From contig JAKADJ010000010.1 in NCBI GenBank assembly GCA_021820645.1, forward strand, positions 1 to 19,954: a stretch of 19,954 bases of DNA. Direction: 5' to 3'. A program made the position numbers and the translations under genes. The notes under the pieces were generated by a model. The model saw only the letters and a program-made list of their open reading frames with translations, ran no database searches and was not told where the DNA came from. Shown here piece after piece: positions 1 to 6,687 of the stretch; position 1 is the stretch's first letter, and each line of letters opens with the position of its first letter. The stretch comes from Bacillota bacterium. GTDB taxonomy: Bacteria; Bacillota_E; Sulfobacillia; Sulfobacillales; Sulfobacillaceae.

Positions 1-11
1 TTCTTTGGGGT

Positions 12-42
12 TGGATACAACCCACGGAGTTGGCACATACCA
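12..42 (+). promoter_or_regulatory. sigma-G-like (forespore) promoter for pdaB
   Basis: TGGATA at 12-17 and CATACCA at 36-42 are separated by 18 bases. This resembles the forespore sigma-G pattern (TGnATA, 17-18 bases, CATAnTA), with one mismatch in each element. The predicted start of transcription is near 49, ahead of the ribosome binding site at 68-73. A sporulation promoter fits the PdaB identity of the gene. Assigned by eye only. Confidence 0.45.
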
Positions 43-82
43 CTACCGACACAAGAATGATGTCATCGAAGGGATGGTCTGC

Positions 83-844
83 ATGCGCATTTACACGATT
101 TCGTATGTTTATGTTCGCCGCTTCGTACTGGGTATTGTCGCCGTGGGACTCATGCTGCTGACGGTACAATGGGTCGGTCCACTCACCCATCGATCCTGGG
201 CAGCCGGGCTTTCGGCCCAAGACCGCTACTCACTCCGTGATGTGAACACGACGCATAAAGTCGCGGCACTGACTTTCGATATTTCGTGGGGGACCGTGAT
301 GCCCCCTAAGATCCTGAAGCTTCTCGTGACTGATCACGTGGCGGCGACGTTCTTCTTGTCGGGACCATGGGCCCAGCAAAATCCAACATTGGTGTCAGAA
401 ATGGTTCGCGACGGTTTCGAAGTCGAGTCGCATGGCTGGGCCCACGTCAACTATTCGGGACTCTCTACGGCCGAAATAGTGCGCAACATAGAAAAAACAA
501 ACGCAGTTCTGACCTCCCTAACCGGTCAGAAGCCGACCTTTGTTCGGCCACCGAATGGAGACTTTAATGCCCGATCGATCTTGGCCGCTCGCTCGGTGGG
601 TTACACCACGGTGACCTGGGGTACCGATTCCCTAGACTGGATGAATCCCGGGGTGGCTACTATTGTTTCGCGTGTGGTTACTCGGATCCATCCGGGCGAC
701 ATCATTTTGATGCACGCCTCGGACACCTGTAAACAAACAGATTTAGCGCTCCCGGCCATTCTAAAAGACTTGGCCGCAAAGGGCTACCGATTGGTTACTT
801 TGAAGAAATTAATGACCTATGGAACGCCTAATTACCGTGGATAA
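83..844 (+). CDS. pdaB: sporulation polysaccharide deacetylase, PdaB/YbaN type
   Basis: Membrane-anchored NodB-family deacetylase, 253 residues, expected to remove acetyl groups from peptidoglycan sugars outside the cytoplasmic membrane during spore formation. The N-terminus has a basic stretch then one hydrophobic segment (about residues 14-30). The catalytic domain shows TFDISWG (64-70), the metal-binding pair in SHGWAH (H117 and H121), RPPNGDF (from 155) and ILMH (208-211). The second Asp of the usual TFDD motif is replaced by Ile, which as I recall is normal for the PdaB subgroup. I chose ATG 83 because GAAGGG lies 9 bases upstream; TTG 5 would lie before the proposed promoter and gives an unlikely leader. 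The 3' end overlaps the convergent carboxypeptidase gene by 17 bases. Deacetylase family is certain; PdaB rather than YlxY is likely. Confidence 0.88.
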   Translation: MRIYTISYVYVRRFVLGIVAVGLMLLTVQWVGPLTHRSWAAGLSAQDRYSLRDVNTTHKVAALTFDISWGTVMPPKILKLLVTDHVAATFFLSGPWAQQNPTLVSEMVRDGFEVESHGWAHVNYSGLSTAEIVRNIEKTNAVLTSLTGQKPTFVRPPNGDFNARSILAARSVGYTTVTWGTDSLDWMNPGVATIVSRVVTRIHPGDIILMHASDTCKQTDLALPAILKDLAAKGYRLVTLKKLMTYGTPNYRG

Positions 845-1961
845 AATGTCGAATCCATTGCCACCAGCTTTGACGAAGGAATTTTTTAGGTACGGTCTGT
901 AGGGTTACTAGGGGTGCGGTTTCGGGTGGTTGATCGGATGCAGTGACCACTACCCGGCCCACCATGCGGTGTGCCACGACCGGTGCTGTTAAATAACGCG
1001 GGGCGGCCAGATGGATTTGAAAGAGATGGTCTCGTTGATAGGTGACCCAGACGGGGCTTCGGACCCCGGTGGCCACGAAGGCCGCCTGGCCATGAAGCAC
1101 TGGGACCATGGCCACGGGATCCCCTGGCTTTACGGCGATGGCGGTGGTCGAATTTTGAAATCCCCAGCGTAAGAGACGTGACGCGTCGTAAAAACGGTGC
1201 GGGCTATTCAAGACGACAGCAATGAGTTGACGCCCGCCTTGGGTGGCAGATGCTGCGAGGCACTTCCCAGCCGCATTCGTGGTCCCGGTTTTGATGCCGT
1301 CGGCACCAGGAAAGCTATAGAGAAGTTGGTTTGTGTTGTGGAAACGACGCTTATTCCCGGATCGTTCTTCGGTCACGACATCTTCTCTGGTTCCAACCAA
1401 CTTGCGGAAGGTCGGCAAATCTAGGGCAGCCCGGGCAATCACGGATAGATCATAGGCGGACGAGTAGTGGCCCGGCGCGGTCAGACCGTTCGGGTTTTCG
1501 AACGCCGTGTTAAAGGCGCCTAATTCTTGTGCTTTGATGTTCATTTCCGCGACGAAACGCTGCACACTGCCGGCATCCGTCTCGGCCAGTGCGACGGCCG
1601 CATCATTTCCCGACCGCAACAAAAGACCACGGAGAAGATCCATTACGGTATACCGTTGTCGTGCTCGAATGTGCATCGAGGAGCCTATGGTGGAGGCTGC
1701 TTGGGGCGAAACCGTCACGACGCGGTGAAGATGCCCTTGCTCAATGACCAAAAGCGCCGTCATCATTTTGGTAATGCTGGCTGGATCCTTTTGCATAAAC
1801 GCATTTTTTTCATAAAGAATGGCGCCGGTCCGCTCATCGACTAAGATGGCGGCTTGGGCGCTGATGTGGGGTGGGATCGAGGTGGTCGGGAGTTGGGGTG
1901 TTCCGAGCGTCACGATGCCACTTGCTAGCAAACTCAAAGGGAAACGGAGTATCAATGCCAT
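828..1961 (-). CDS. dacF: D-alanyl-D-alanine carboxypeptidase, DacF/PBP5-like
   Basis: Serine-type low-molecular-weight penicillin-binding protein (peptidase S11), 377 residues, which trims the terminal D-Ala from peptidoglycan stem peptides on the outer face of the membrane. The three active-site motifs are complete: SITK (62-65), SGN (117-119) and KTG (224-226). An N-terminal hydrophobic signal segment is followed by the transpeptidase-like domain, a C-terminal beta domain, and a Trp-rich amphipathic tail (FLRQSWWQWIRHFIHG) suited to membrane anchoring. Two ATGs are possible: with 1967 the GAGG ribosome site would be only 1 base away, with 1961 it is 7 bases away, so 1961 is preferred. It is the last gene of the acd-asnS-rodZ block, with a 75-80 base leader that may hold its own promoter. 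The DacF name rests on sporulation context and length; DacA or DacB is possible. Confidence 0.87.
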   Translation of the reverse strand: MALILRFPLSLLASGIVTLGTPQLPTTSIPPHISAQAAILVDERTGAILYEKNAFMQKDPASITKMMTALLVIEQGHLHRVVTVSPQAASTIGSSMHIRARQRYTVMDLLRGLLLRSGNDAAVALAETDAGSVQRFVAEMNIKAQELGAFNTAFENPNGLTAPGHYSSAYDLSVIARAALDLPTFRKLVGTREDVVTEERSGNKRRFHNTNQLLYSFPGADGIKTGTTNAAGKCLAASATQGGRQLIAVVLNSPHRFYDASRLLRWGFQNSTTAIAVKPGDPVAMVPVLHGQAAFVATGVRSPVWVTYQRDHLFQIHLAAPRYLTAPVVAHRMVGRVVVTASDQPPETAPLVTLQTVPKKFLRQSWWQWIRHFIHGN

Positions 1962-1998
1962 GGCCATGCCTCGCTTTCGGGTTCAGCTGTCACCTGAT

Positions 1999-2027
1999 CA
2001 TCATACCCGTAACGTCATGTTTCATGC
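1999..2027 (-). promoter_or_regulatory. possible sigma-F-like promoter for the carboxypeptidase gene
   Basis: On the minus strand GCATG (2027-2023) is followed after 14 bases by GGGTATGATG (2008-1999). This is near the forespore sigma-F pattern (GYATA, about 15 bases, GGnnAnAnTn), with one deviation in each element and a slightly short spacer. Known dacF genes are sigma-F dependent, which makes it worth noting, but the match is weak. Confidence 0.22.
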
Positions 2028-2041
2028 GGAAGACCATCGCA

Positions 2042-2962
2042 CTATGGGGCGGTACTTTTCACGAAGTTCAACTGCCACAGCACAGGTGTTGTGGGCAGCG
2101 TTACGGGATGGCGATTGATGGTTAGGGAAAATGCGTGCGTGCCGAACACTAGATCGAGAGATGTGGTGGCTTTAAGGGTTACGGACTGGCCCGGTTGGTA
2201 GACGTGTCCAACCTGAGTCGCCCCATCGATGCTATAGCCCATCCAACACGCTCCGCTGAAATGGATTAGGACGTCTAAGGGGCTTCGCGCCACATCGTAC
2301 GTGGCGACAGTGATCCGTCCTTGGGTTGTGGTCGATGCGGCATTTATCGGTGTGGCATGGGTGGAGTTCTTCTGGTGATGGTGCTTCTTAGAAGATGATT
2401 TGGTGGTCGGTGCAACACGGGTACTGGAGCGGGGTGTTTTGGGTTCCGGTGCGGCCAATCGTCGTCCCGGAGCATGGAGAAGGTACCATCCTCCCGCAAA
2501 CAACAATGCCATCACCACCAACAGGGTCACAATGGAACGCGAGCTAATCGGTTGTGGCGATGCGGTTGGACGCGAGCCGGATTGTCGGTGCTTTTGAGGG
2601 CGCTTCAGGCTCCTTGAGGTTGTTGTGGATTCCCCGGACGCCGTATAAATGCCGGTCCGCTTAGGGGGCTCGTAGCTAGTCGCGAGGTTGGGGGCCGAGC
2701 CTAATTGAGCGCGGCGTACTTCTACGAGGCGATCCCCATCAAGGTCCAATAGACGGCCGTAACTGCGTAAGAAGCCCTGCCCATAGACTTCTCCAGGCAG
2801 GTCGTGCCATCGGTTTTGTTCGAGGGCGGTGAGATAGTCTCGACGGATTTTTAGGTCCTGGCTGACCTCATCGATCGACAATCGTCGATGAATGCGCGCC
2901 TCGTGGAGGACATGCCCTAGGTCTATGGATTCGGGCGTTATGTGGTCATCAGATGGTGCCAT
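2042..2962 (-). CDS. RodZ-like membrane HTH protein (HTH plus C-terminal DUF4115)
   Basis: A 306-residue single-pass membrane protein. Residues 15-80 form an Xre-type HTH of the RodZ kind (KIRRDYLTALEQ and GQGFLRSYGRLL are typical). A Ser/Thr/basic linker leads to one membrane helix (about 143-162). A second low-complexity linker with SKKHHHQK follows, then a C-terminal beta-rich domain (220-303) like DUF4115, with ACWMGYSIDG at its core. In RodZ the HTH faces the cytoplasm and binds MreB to support cell shape; that role is inferred here. The start is well supported by AAGGAG 7 bases before the ATG. It lies 25 bases after asnS and ahead of the carboxypeptidase gene, so it is probably co-transcribed with both. 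Linking a shape protein to a carboxypeptidase makes sense for cell-wall work. Confidence 0.82.
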   Translation of the reverse strand: MAPSDDHITPESIDLGHVLHEARIHRRLSIDEVSQDLKIRRDYLTALEQNRWHDLPGEVYGQGFLRSYGRLLDLDGDRLVEVRRAQLGSAPNLATSYEPPKRTGIYTASGESTTTSRSLKRPQKHRQSGSRPTASPQPISSRSIVTLLVVMALLFAGGWYLLHAPGRRLAAPEPKTPRSSTRVAPTTKSSSKKHHHQKNSTHATPINAASTTTQGRITVATYDVARSPLDVLIHFSGACWMGYSIDGATQVGHVYQPGQSVTLKATTSLDLVFGTHAFSLTINRHPVTLPTTPVLWQLNFVKSTAP

Positions 2963-2987
2963 CGATGGTCTCCTTCTCCACTCGAAT

Positions 2988-4259
2988 TTATGGCCAGACT
3001 CGGTTCAAGGTTCGTGCGAAAGGCGTTGTTTCTCGAACGTGTTCTAGCCCAGTAATCCAGGCCACGACGCGCTCAAGACCCATCCCAAAACCACTATGGG
3101 GGACCGATCCGTAACGGCGAAGATCGAGATACCACGAATATACCGAGTCGGGCAATTGATGCTGGTGCAATCGTTGTTGAAGGAGCTCTAGGTCATGAAT
3201 ACGTTGGCTTCCGCCTACGATTTCTCCATATCCTTCGGGTGCCAACAGATCCGCCGCCAGTACTACTTCAGGTCGTTTGGGATCCGGTTGCATGTAAAAG
3301 GCCTTGAGGGCGGTCGGATAATGGGTAACGAATACCGGTCGGTCGAACTGCTCGGCCAGTGCCGTCTCGTGAGGGGCCCCGAGGTCTTCCCCCCACGCCA
3401 CCGGCATGCCGAGCGTGGCCAAACGCTCTAAAGCTTCATCATAGGTAATGCGCGGGAACGGAGTTTTGACGCGTGCTAGGGGGACCACGTCGCGTCCAAT
3501 AACCGCGAGTTCGTCAGCGCAGTCTTGAAGGACTCCGGACACGATGGCCTCCATCAACCGCTCCTGCCACGAAAGGTTCTCTTCAAACTCCACAAATGCC
3601 ATCTCGGGTTCTAGCATCCAAAACTCCGTCAAGTGCCGCCGCGTTTTGGATTTTTCCGCTCGAAAGGTTGGCCCGAACGAATACACTTTGCCCAGCGCCA
3701 TCGCTAGGGCTTCCATATAGAGCTGGCCCGATTGCGATAAAAATGCGGGTTCCCCGAAATAGTCGATGCCGAACAAGGTAGTGCTGCCTTCGGCTGCGGC
3801 CGGCGTGATGATCGGGGGGTCGGCGACCGTAAACCCATGATCGTCTAAGAATCCTCGAGCCTTACGGATTATCGCCGCACGGATCCGTAGAATGGCTGCT
3901 TGTCGTGGACTCCGGACCCAGAGATGGCGATGCCCCATGAGAAAGTCGGTACCATGTTCTTTGGGCGTAATAGGGTAGTCAGGACTTTGGCCGGTCACCA
4001 CCAGTTGATGCACCGCGATCTCCACCCCGATTGGGGATCTGGCGTCTGCTCGAACTTCACCGTAGACGGTGACGGCGGTTTCGGTGGTTAATGGCTCTTG
4101 GACTTCATCGTGTTTGAAGACGCACTGGACCACGCCGGTGCCATCGCGCACGATAATAAAGTGAATCCGGCCGGATGACCGAAAGTGGGTCACCCACCCT
4201 TGTACGATAACGGCTTCTCCCACGTGGTGGCGTAAGTCACTAATCGATGCCGTGGTCAT
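2988..4259 (-). CDS. asnS: asparaginyl-tRNA synthetase
   Basis: Class II aminoacyl-tRNA synthetase, 423 residues, a usual length for bacterial AsnS; it charges tRNA-Asn with asparagine using ATP in the cytoplasm. An N-terminal OB-fold anticodon-binding domain (about 14-90) precedes the catalytic core. AsnS-type signatures include [33 protein letters not shown], motif 2 [15 protein letters not shown] (199-213) and motif 3 [12 protein letters not shown] (from 390). These favour AsnS over AspS; there is no large insertion domain as in bacterial AspS. ATG 4259 is preferred over GTG 4262 because GGAGG lies 7 bases upstream. The start shares one base with the TGA of the acyl-CoA dehydrogenase gene (TGATG), which points to coupled translation. 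Confidence 0.95.
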   Translation of the reverse strand: MTTASISDLRHHVGEAVIVQGWVTHFRSSGRIHFIIVRDGTGVVQCVFKHDEVQEPLTTETAVTVYGEVRADARSPIGVEIAVHQLVVTGQSPDYPITPKEHGTDFLMGHRHLWVRSPRQAAILRIRAAIIRKARGFLDDHGFTVADPPIITPAAAEGSTTLFGIDYFGEPAFLSQSGQLYMEALAMALGKVYSFGPTFRAEKSKTRRHLTEFWMLEPEMAFVEFEENLSWQERLMEAIVSGVLQDCADELAVIGRDVVPLARVKTPFPRITYDEALERLATLGMPVAWGEDLGAPHETALAEQFDRPVFVTHYPTALKAFYMQPDPKRPEVVLAADLLAPEGYGEIVGGSQRIHDLELLQQRLHQHQLPDSVYSWYLDLRRYGSVPHSGFGMGLERVVAWITGLEHVRETTPFARTLNRVWP

Positions 4260-5458
4260 CACACGCCCTCCGAAGACATGTTGCGATAAATCACCAATCG
4301 TTGCACCTGATTGGTTCCCTCATAAATTTGAGTGATTTTCGCGTCACGCATCATGCGCTCTGCGGGGTAATCTTGCACGTATCCATAGCCACCGAGAAGT
4401 TGGACGGCATCCGTGGTGACGCGCATCGCGGTGTCGGAGCACATCAGTTTCGCCATCGCGGAATACCGAGTGACTTCTTGTGAGGACTGTGCTGCAAAGC
4501 CTGCGGTTTCCACGACTTCCGCTGCTTTGTAGAGCAATTGTCGACTCGCTTCAATCTGAGTTTCCATATCGGCGAGCATGAATTGAATGGCCTCGAACTC
4601 CGACAGGACTTGGCCGAATTGCTTTCGGCTTTGCACGTGGGTCCGGCTTACATCCAAGGCGCCTTGTGCAATACCTAAGGCTTGCGCTGCGATTCCTGGC
4701 CGTGTCCGATCGAGGGTCCGCATCGCAATCTTGAACCCATCGCCTTCTGCTCCTAGACGGCGGTCTTGATGCACGACCACATCGTCGAAGTTCAACATAG
4801 CGGTTTGTGAACCCCGAATCCCCATTTTTTTCTCGATGCGGCCGACGCTGACGCCAGGTTGGTCGCCATCCACGACAAATGCCGAGATGCCGCGAACCCC
4901 CTTTTCGGGCGCGGTCGAGGCAAAAACTACGATGGTTTTGGCAATCCCACCATTGGTAATGAAGACCTTGGTCCCGGTAATCCGATACTGGTCACCATCG
5001 CGTATGGCTCGCGTGCGCGTGCCACCAGCGTCCGACCCCGCATCCGGTTCGGTGAGCGCAAAGGCTGAAAGACGTTCTCCCGAGGCGACCGCCGGAATGA
5101 ATCGGGCTTGCTGTTCAGGAGTGGCCGCGACCAATATAGGCATCGCGCCTAAGTGCTGGGCAGCGATGATGAGGCTCGAGGTAGCACAGACTCTGGCCAC
5201 TTCTTCGATGGCTAGACAACATGTTAGAAGGTCTGCCCCACCCCCTCCTAAGGATTCCGGCATGCCCACGCCGATTAGACCATTTTCTTTAAATAGGTCC
5301 ACGATGTCCCATGGGAATTCTCCCGTGGCATCGATTTCCGCAGCTCGGGGCGCCACTTTGTCTTCGGCGAGTCGTCTTACGGTGTCGCGAAACATTTTCT
5401 GTTCATCAGTCAGTCCATAACCCATACGCTGATTTTGCCCCCCATGGTACCGGCTCAC
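4259..5458 (-). CDS. acyl-CoA dehydrogenase (short/branched-chain type)
   Basis: FAD-dependent acyl-CoA dehydrogenase, 399 residues, which oxidises an acyl-CoA to the trans-2-enoyl-CoA and passes electrons to electron-transfer flavoprotein. The N-terminal helical domain begins at [12 protein letters not shown]; the middle beta domain has the signature [14 protein letters not shown] and [11 protein letters not shown]; the C-terminal helices contain [20 protein letters not shown] and [10 protein letters not shown], where E380 is the expected catalytic base. The exact substrate (butyryl, isovaleryl or other) cannot be told from sequence. GTG 5458 has GAGG 7 bases upstream; ATG 5425 is the alternative and would give a more usual N-terminus, but its purine run is 12 bases away. 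No other beta-oxidation gene is nearby, so its place ahead of asnS is unusual. Confidence 0.92.
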   Translation of the reverse strand: MSRYHGGQNQRMGYGLTDEQKMFRDTVRRLAEDKVAPRAAEIDATGEFPWDIVDLFKENGLIGVGMPESLGGGGADLLTCCLAIEEVARVCATSSLIIAAQHLGAMPILVAATPEQQARFIPAVASGERLSAFALTEPDAGSDAGGTRTRAIRDGDQYRITGTKVFITNGGIAKTIVVFASTAPEKGVRGISAFVVDGDQPGVSVGRIEKKMGIRGSQTAMLNFDDVVVHQDRRLGAEGDGFKIAMRTLDRTRPGIAAQALGIAQGALDVSRTHVQSRKQFGQVLSEFEAIQFMLADMETQIEASRQLLYKAAEVVETAGFAAQSSQEVTRYSAMAKLMCSDTAMRVTTDAVQLLGGYGYVQDYPAERMMRDAKITQIYEGTNQVQRLVIYRNMSSEGV

Positions 5459-5486
5459 TATGGCACCTCTAATTGGTCTTTGTCTT

Positions 5487-5515
5487 ATATTAGCATGCCG
5501 TTGCAGTCCCGGAAA
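5487..5515 (-). promoter_or_regulatory. possible extended -10 promoter for the acd-asnS-rodZ-dac block
   Basis: Minus-strand TAATAT (5492-5487) preceded by TG one base upstream (extended -10), with TTTCCG (5515-5510) 17 bases further up as a weak -35. It lies about 30 bases ahead of the GTG start of the dehydrogenase gene, in the AT-rich gap between divergent genes. Confidence 0.35.
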
Positions 5516-5590
5516 TTGCTAAGCCTTATTGCGAACTCGAAGAATGTTCGGATTAAGCAAAAAAATGTGTGGAATTGTCATGGGATGGTG

Positions 5591-5619
5591 TTGGACTCTG
5601 GTCTAGAGTTCGGTAAAAT
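5591..5619 (+). promoter_or_regulatory. sigma-A-like promoter for the LON-domain gene
   Basis: TTGGAC (5591-5596), a 17-base spacer, then TAAAAT (5614-5619). Each hexamer is one base from the housekeeping consensus. Transcription would begin near 5626, giving a leader of about 55 bases before the ATG at 5682. Confidence 0.65.
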
Positions 5620-5681
5620 ACAGGTACACCCGGCATCCGGATCGGGATTCATATTTAGAGGCTATCGAGAGGAGGTTTTCT

Positions 5682-6299
5682 ATGCCAACGCATCGAGACA
5701 CCGTCACGCTACCGATTTTGCCTTGGTCTGGAGTCTTATTTCCCGGCACACGGATGAGCTTAAGTGTACCGGAACCGCGGCATCGCGCCATGATCATGGA
5801 AGCCTCACAGAGAGATACAGGTTTCGTCTTGAGCCTAAACCGACATACCGGTGGGACCGAGATGAGTAGTTGGTCTGAACCCCAATCGATTGGCACCGTG
5901 GCCCGCGTACTGAACACCAACGATTCCGCCAATCGGTTGTATGTGGAATTAGTCGGCGTGAGTCGAGTCAGCCTCTTGTCATTCCGTTTGGTGCAGGAAA
6001 CGTTAGTGGGACAGTTCCGGTTTATGCCTGACACGGAAGAGACCGTGCCCGGACCTTTAATCGAGGAAGCTCACGCGTTAGGCTCTGAGATTTGGGGGCT
6101 TGGTCGCCCTTTGGACACCCATCCGATTATTCCTAAGACGCCCGAGACCCTATCGTATTGGATTGCTGCTACGGTGAGGGCCCCCATTGGCACGCAACAA
6201 GAACTGCTAGAAATTCGTAGTACTCGTGGTCGACTCGCTAAGGAAATTGCAATCCTGCGAAGCCAGATGGATGGTGTGCGGGCCGAGCACAGTGGGTAG
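5682..6299 (+). CDS. stand-alone LON substrate-binding-domain protein
   Basis: A 205-residue protein that looks like the N-terminal substrate-binding domain of Lon protease on its own. Residues 9-30 (TLPILPWSGVLFPGTRMSLS) match the start of LON domains, followed by alternating beta strands (about 45-115) and a helical C-terminal half ending in an amphipathic helix (ELLEIRSTRGRLAKEIAILR). There is no AAA+ module and no Ser-Lys protease module, and the stop is followed by non-coding sequence, so it is not a broken lon gene in any obvious way. Such small proteins are widespread and poorly understood; binding of unfolded peptide segments is inferred. The start is sound: AGGAGG lies 6 bases before the ATG. 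It is the first gene of a short plus-strand unit with the HTH gene at 6382. Confidence 0.8.
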   Translation: MPTHRDTVTLPILPWSGVLFPGTRMSLSVPEPRHRAMIMEASQRDTGFVLSLNRHTGGTEMSSWSEPQSIGTVARVLNTNDSANRLYVELVGVSRVSLLSFRLVQETLVGQFRFMPDTEETVPGPLIEEAHALGSEIWGLGRPLDTHPIIPKTPETLSYWIAATVRAPIGTQQELLEIRSTRGRLAKEIAILRSQMDGVRAEHSG

Positions 6300-6300
6300 C

Positions 6301-6333
6301 AACCCATGAGACATGCGTCCATGCTCGTGGGTT
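6301..6333 (+). other. hairpin between the LON-domain gene and the HTH gene
   Basis: AACCCATGAG (6301-6310) pairs with CTCGTGGGTT (6324-6333), with one G-T pair. Inside, CATG (6312-6315) pairs with CATG (6320-6323) around a CGTC loop. It begins right after the TAG of the LON gene. No T-run follows, so a simple intrinsic terminator is unlikely; an RNA-stability or attenuation element is possible. Confidence 0.45.
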
Positions 6334-6381
6334 CGGGTGGGACCCAGAACGCGACGTTAGACTATCGAGGGAGACCAACTG

Positions 6382-6654
6382 ATGAGCCTATCGAATCCAT
6401 ACCCAGTAGATGCTAAGGATCGGCGCTTAGTGGAAATTCTTATTGAGAACGCACGGACCCCGCTAGATGAACTGTCCCGCGAATTGGATTTGTCCGTCGA
6501 GGAAATCACCGGACGAATTGTGCAGTTGGAGAGCATTGGCATTATTAAGTGTTACCGCGCTGTGGTCGATCCCTATCTCTATACCATGTACTTTTATGAA
6601 AATGGTCCGATGGGGATGAATGCAACGGCTAAAACCAAAAGAGCTAAGCGTTAA
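6382..6654 (+). CDS. AsnC/Lrp-type HTH protein lacking the effector domain
   Basis: A 90-residue protein. Residues 9-58 form a winged HTH of the AsnC/Lrp type: DAKDRRLVEILIENARTPLD, then DELSRELDLSVEEITGRIVQL, then an Ile-rich wing (ESIGIIKCYRAVVDP). Lrp proteins normally continue with a RAM ligand-binding domain to about 150 residues; here the chain ends after a short tail with FYENGPMGMN and a basic TAKTKRAKR end. Only 33 bases separate the stop from the end of the next, convergent gene, so no RAM remnant is present. The ATG is supported by GAGGGAG 8 bases upstream. DNA binding is likely; targets are unknown. It follows the LON-domain gene by 82 bases and may share its transcript. Confidence 0.75.
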   Translation: MSLSNPYPVDAKDRRLVEILIENARTPLDELSRELDLSVEEITGRIVQLESIGIIKCYRAVVDPYLYTMYFYENGPMGMNATAKTKRAKR

Positions 6655-6687
6655 GGCTGGGTCCTAATCATTCTTGGATAGCGGCTT

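Noticed and set aside
5..82. TTG start at 5 for pdaB
   Set aside because: It would place coding sequence across the likely sigma-G promoter and add a His-rich leader; ATG 83 has a ribosome site and begins the signal-anchor.
4836..5420. 194-residue plus-strand open frame
   Set aside because: It is antisense to the middle of the acyl-CoA dehydrogenase gene, has no ribosome site and resembles no protein family; the minus-strand gene explains it.
5435..5869. 144-residue plus-strand open frame across the divergent gap
   Set aside because: It covers the promoter at 5591-5619 and then overlaps the LON-domain gene in another frame, with no ribosome site.
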